A DNA stretch of 64,000 bases, taken from assembly GCA_944323165.1 (NCBI GenBank), contig CALURK010000003.1, positions 1 through 64,000 of the forward strand, given 5' to 3'. This document shows positions 62,628 through 64,000 of this stretch, in pieces (the stretch's first letter is position 1; every line of letters starts with the position of its first letter). The stretch is from Candidatus Gastranaerophilales bacterium. Lineage in GTDB: Bacteria > Cyanobacteriota > Vampirovibrionia > Gastranaerophilales > Gastranaerophilaceae. Both the position numbers and the translations under genes were made by a program. The notes under the pieces were generated by a model that made no database searches, had not been told where the DNA came from, and worked only from the letters and a program-made list of their open reading frames with translations.

Positions 62628-62837
62628 ATGTCAAAAAAGATGAAAATAAGACTTTTGCCAAATGGTGAAATCCAGATGGAAACGATTGGTGTAAAGGGTA
62701 AAAAATGTCTGGATTACGTTAAATTATTTCAAAAGTTGGTAGACGCAAAGATCACTAATACAAAGTTAACAAATGAGTATTATGAAAGCGATAGTGAAAT
62801 TGTAGCAACAGATAATGCAGAAATAAGATTAGAATAA
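62628..62837 (+). CDS. DUF2997 protein
   Basis: The 69 residues carry the DUF2997 pattern: KIRLLPNGEIQMETIGVKG, then KCLDY and LTNEYYES. The family occurs with DUF1257 and AAA/MoxR-like proteins in many bacteria and phages; its role is unknown. It starts two bases after the previous stop, so it is the last gene of that cluster. The ATP synthase promoter follows. Confidence 0.82.
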   Translation: MSKKMKIRLLPNGEIQMETIGVKGKKCLDYVKLFQKLVDAKITNTKLTNEYYESDSEIVATDNAEIRLE

Positions 62838-62845
62838 AATAGACA

Positions 62846-62874
62846 TTGCATAAGTATTTTTTTTGTGCTAGTAT
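62846..62874 (+). promoter_or_regulatory. Promoter of the ATP synthase operon
   Basis: TTGCAT (62846-62851), 17 bases, TAGTAT (62869-62874), about 45 bases before the atpB ATG. It separates the operon from DUF2997. Confidence 0.6.
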
Positions 62875-62918
62875 CAGGTGGGGAATGAGGTTCCTGAAAA
62901 CAGAAGAGAGGTTGTTCA

Positions 62919-63614
62919 ATGAGCGAAGGACATTGGATTGTAAATAAAGTTATAGCCGGTCATTCAATGGCTTTTAATATGGATACATTAATTACGATGT
63001 GGGCTGCCATGTTATTTTTGTTAATCGTGTCCTTTATAGCGACCAGAAAATTGACAATATTCCCTACTAAATTACAAATAGTATTTGAAAGTATTTTGGG
63101 ATATTTTTCAGATTTAGTAACAGGTATGATGCCAAAAGAGGGCAAGAAGCATTTTCCTTTAATAGCATCGTTATTTTTATTTATTATAACGGCAAATCTT
63201 ATGGGGCAGTTGCCATTAAAGATGATACAATTAAAAACCGGTGAGTTTGCCTCTCCAACAAATGATATAAACTTAACTGCAGGTTTGGCAATAATAGTTT
63301 TAATATATTACGTAACAGCAGGTTTAATTAAGAAAAAAGGAAGATTTTTGCTGCATGAGTTTTCTTTTGTAGGAATAATCTCTATGCTTGTTGAAATATT
63401 GGAGTTGTTTACAAGACCATTAACATTGGCATTACGACTTTTTGGAAATATTTTAGCTGGTGAAATATTAATTACGGCCTTATTAGGCTTATGTGCTTGG
63501 GGACTACCGCTGCCGATAATGTTTTTTGAAATATTGGTAGCTTGTGTTCAGGCATTAGTATTTACAATGTTGACTACTGTTTATATAGCAACAGCTGTAA
63601 ATGAGGAACATTAA
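62919..63614 (+). CDS. atpB: ATP synthase subunit a
   Basis: Fo subunit a forms the proton half-channels against the c ring. The 231 residues have five or six helices; the essential Arg lies in TLALRLFGNILAGEI and the C-terminal QALVFTMLTTVYIATAV is typical. Short for the family (cyanobacterial ones are ~250). No atpI/atp1 gene precedes it. AGAGAGG precedes the ATG. Confidence 0.97.
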   Translation: MSEGHWIVNKVIAGHSMAFNMDTLITMWAAMLFLLIVSFIATRKLTIFPTKLQIVFESILGYFSDLVTGMMPKEGKKHFPLIASLFLFIITANLMGQLPLKMIQLKTGEFASPTNDINLTAGLAIIVLIYYVTAGLIKKKGRFLLHEFSFVGIISMLVEILELFTRPLTLALRLFGNILAGEILITALLGLCAWGLPLPIMFFEILVACVQALVFTMLTTVYIATAVNEEH

Positions 63615-63649
63615 AATAAAAGAAAGTAGAAGATAAGAAGGAGAAAAAA

Positions 63650-63895
63650 ATGGAAGAAGTAAAAACAATTTCAGATTTAGCACAATTAGGAGCTGGTATT
63701 GCAATGGGTTTTGGAGCAATCGGTGCAGGTCTTGGTATCGGTGTTGCAACAAAAGGTTTGATGGATGCAATTTCAAGACAACCGGAAATAGCAGGTAAGG
63801 CAGTAGGTTTCTTCCTTGTAGGTGCTGCTCTTGCAGAAGCTTGTGCTATTTATGCATTAGTTATAGCTATGAAATTGTCTGGTATGATGGGTTAA
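63650..63895 (+). CDS. atpE: ATP synthase subunit c
   Basis: The rotor subunit. 81 residues, two helices, with GAIGAGLGIG and ISRQPE in the loop. The ion site is ALAEACAIY: Glu followed by Ala, not Ser or Thr, which favours protons rather than sodium. AAGGAG precedes the ATG. Confidence 0.97.
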   Translation: MEEVKTISDLAQLGAGIAMGFGAIGAGLGIGVATKGLMDAISRQPEIAGKAVGFFLVGAALAEACAIYALVIAMKLSGMMG

Positions 63896-63968
63896 TTATT
63901 AGCTTTACGAATATTTTGTTTTATTTTACCAAAAGAGTGAATATACTCGGAACAAAAGGTTATACAAT

Positions 63969-64000
63969 ATGGAATTCAATGCAACATTTTTAGTAACAAT
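63969..64000 (+). CDS. atpF: ATP synthase subunit b or b', cut by the window end
   Basis: Only ten codons are visible (MEFNATFLVT), a usual start for b-type stalk subunits. AAAAGG lies nine bases upstream. In cyanobacteria b' follows c, then b; which of the two this is cannot be told. Confidence 0.7.
   Translation, partial: MEFNATFLVT

Overview
The window looks like the chromosome of a gut-type, non-photosynthetic relative of cyanobacteria (Melainabacteria / Vampirovibrionia, order Gastranaerophilales). This placement is inferred from several signs, not from a database search. The DNA is AT-rich and TTG starts are common. The cell is a diderm: it has KDO genes kdsA and kdsC, an LptF/LptG permease and MurJ. 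Cyanobacterial-lineage traits include a VKOR-DsbA fusion, a Ycf46-type AAA protein and TrmFO. Several otherwise unknown proteins carry an N-terminal Phe-Lys-Gly-type motif (PSFKG and variants) that I associate with this lineage.

Layout. 1-5.5 kb: the end of a large repeat protein, rpsF-ssb-rpsR, and a solitary tuf gene. 5.6-10.4 kb: a small-protein gene, a DUF1858 redox protein, an NfeD/SPFH pair, a sugar phosphomutase, and a fluoride riboswitch controlling fluC/crcB. 10.4-16.3 kb: folP, a sensor kinase, a GGDEF/HD-GYP protein and aspartokinase. 16.5-25 kb: two giant lineage-specific proteins (one coiled-coil, one EF-hand/LysM-like), trmFO and a CHASE2-GGDEF cyclase. 25.2-30.4 kb: an isolated fliE-fliF pair, then aroA-kdsA-activase. 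30.4-34.3 kb: a DUF559 nuclease gene bracketed by inverted palindromic repeats, one copy upstream and 13 tandem copies of 46 bp downstream, next to pcrA. 34.3-44 kb: a DprA-like protein, a HEAT protein, kdsC, a lineage-specific membrane protein, overlapping cysS/spoIID-like/murJ, and tRNA-Ser. 44-54 kb: lineage-specific small proteins, cdd-pgpH-ybeY-dgkA, and a shortened dihydrolipoyl-dehydrogenase-like enzyme. Two probable short non-coding RNAs are read from the minus strand here. 54-64 kb: VKOR-DsbA/queH, an MFS transporter, lptF/G-like, a radical SAM-Ycf46-DUF1257-like-DUF2997 cluster, and the start of the ATP synthase operon.

Themes. Envelope building is prominent (KDO, peptidoglycan flippase, undecaprenol/diacylglycerol kinase, LPS export). 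So is nucleotide second-messenger signalling: two diguanylate cyclases with I-sites, one HD-GYP domain and one PgpH-like HD phosphodiesterase. The most unusual signals are four: the DUF559/palindrome unit (30675-31680); a short minus-strand RNA with three 12-nt AACCU-type repeats (50898-51020); a promoter-like motif GCAATT-N14-TACTTTATATAT found three times with identical spacing; and the radical SAM/Ycf46/DUF1257/DUF2997 cluster.
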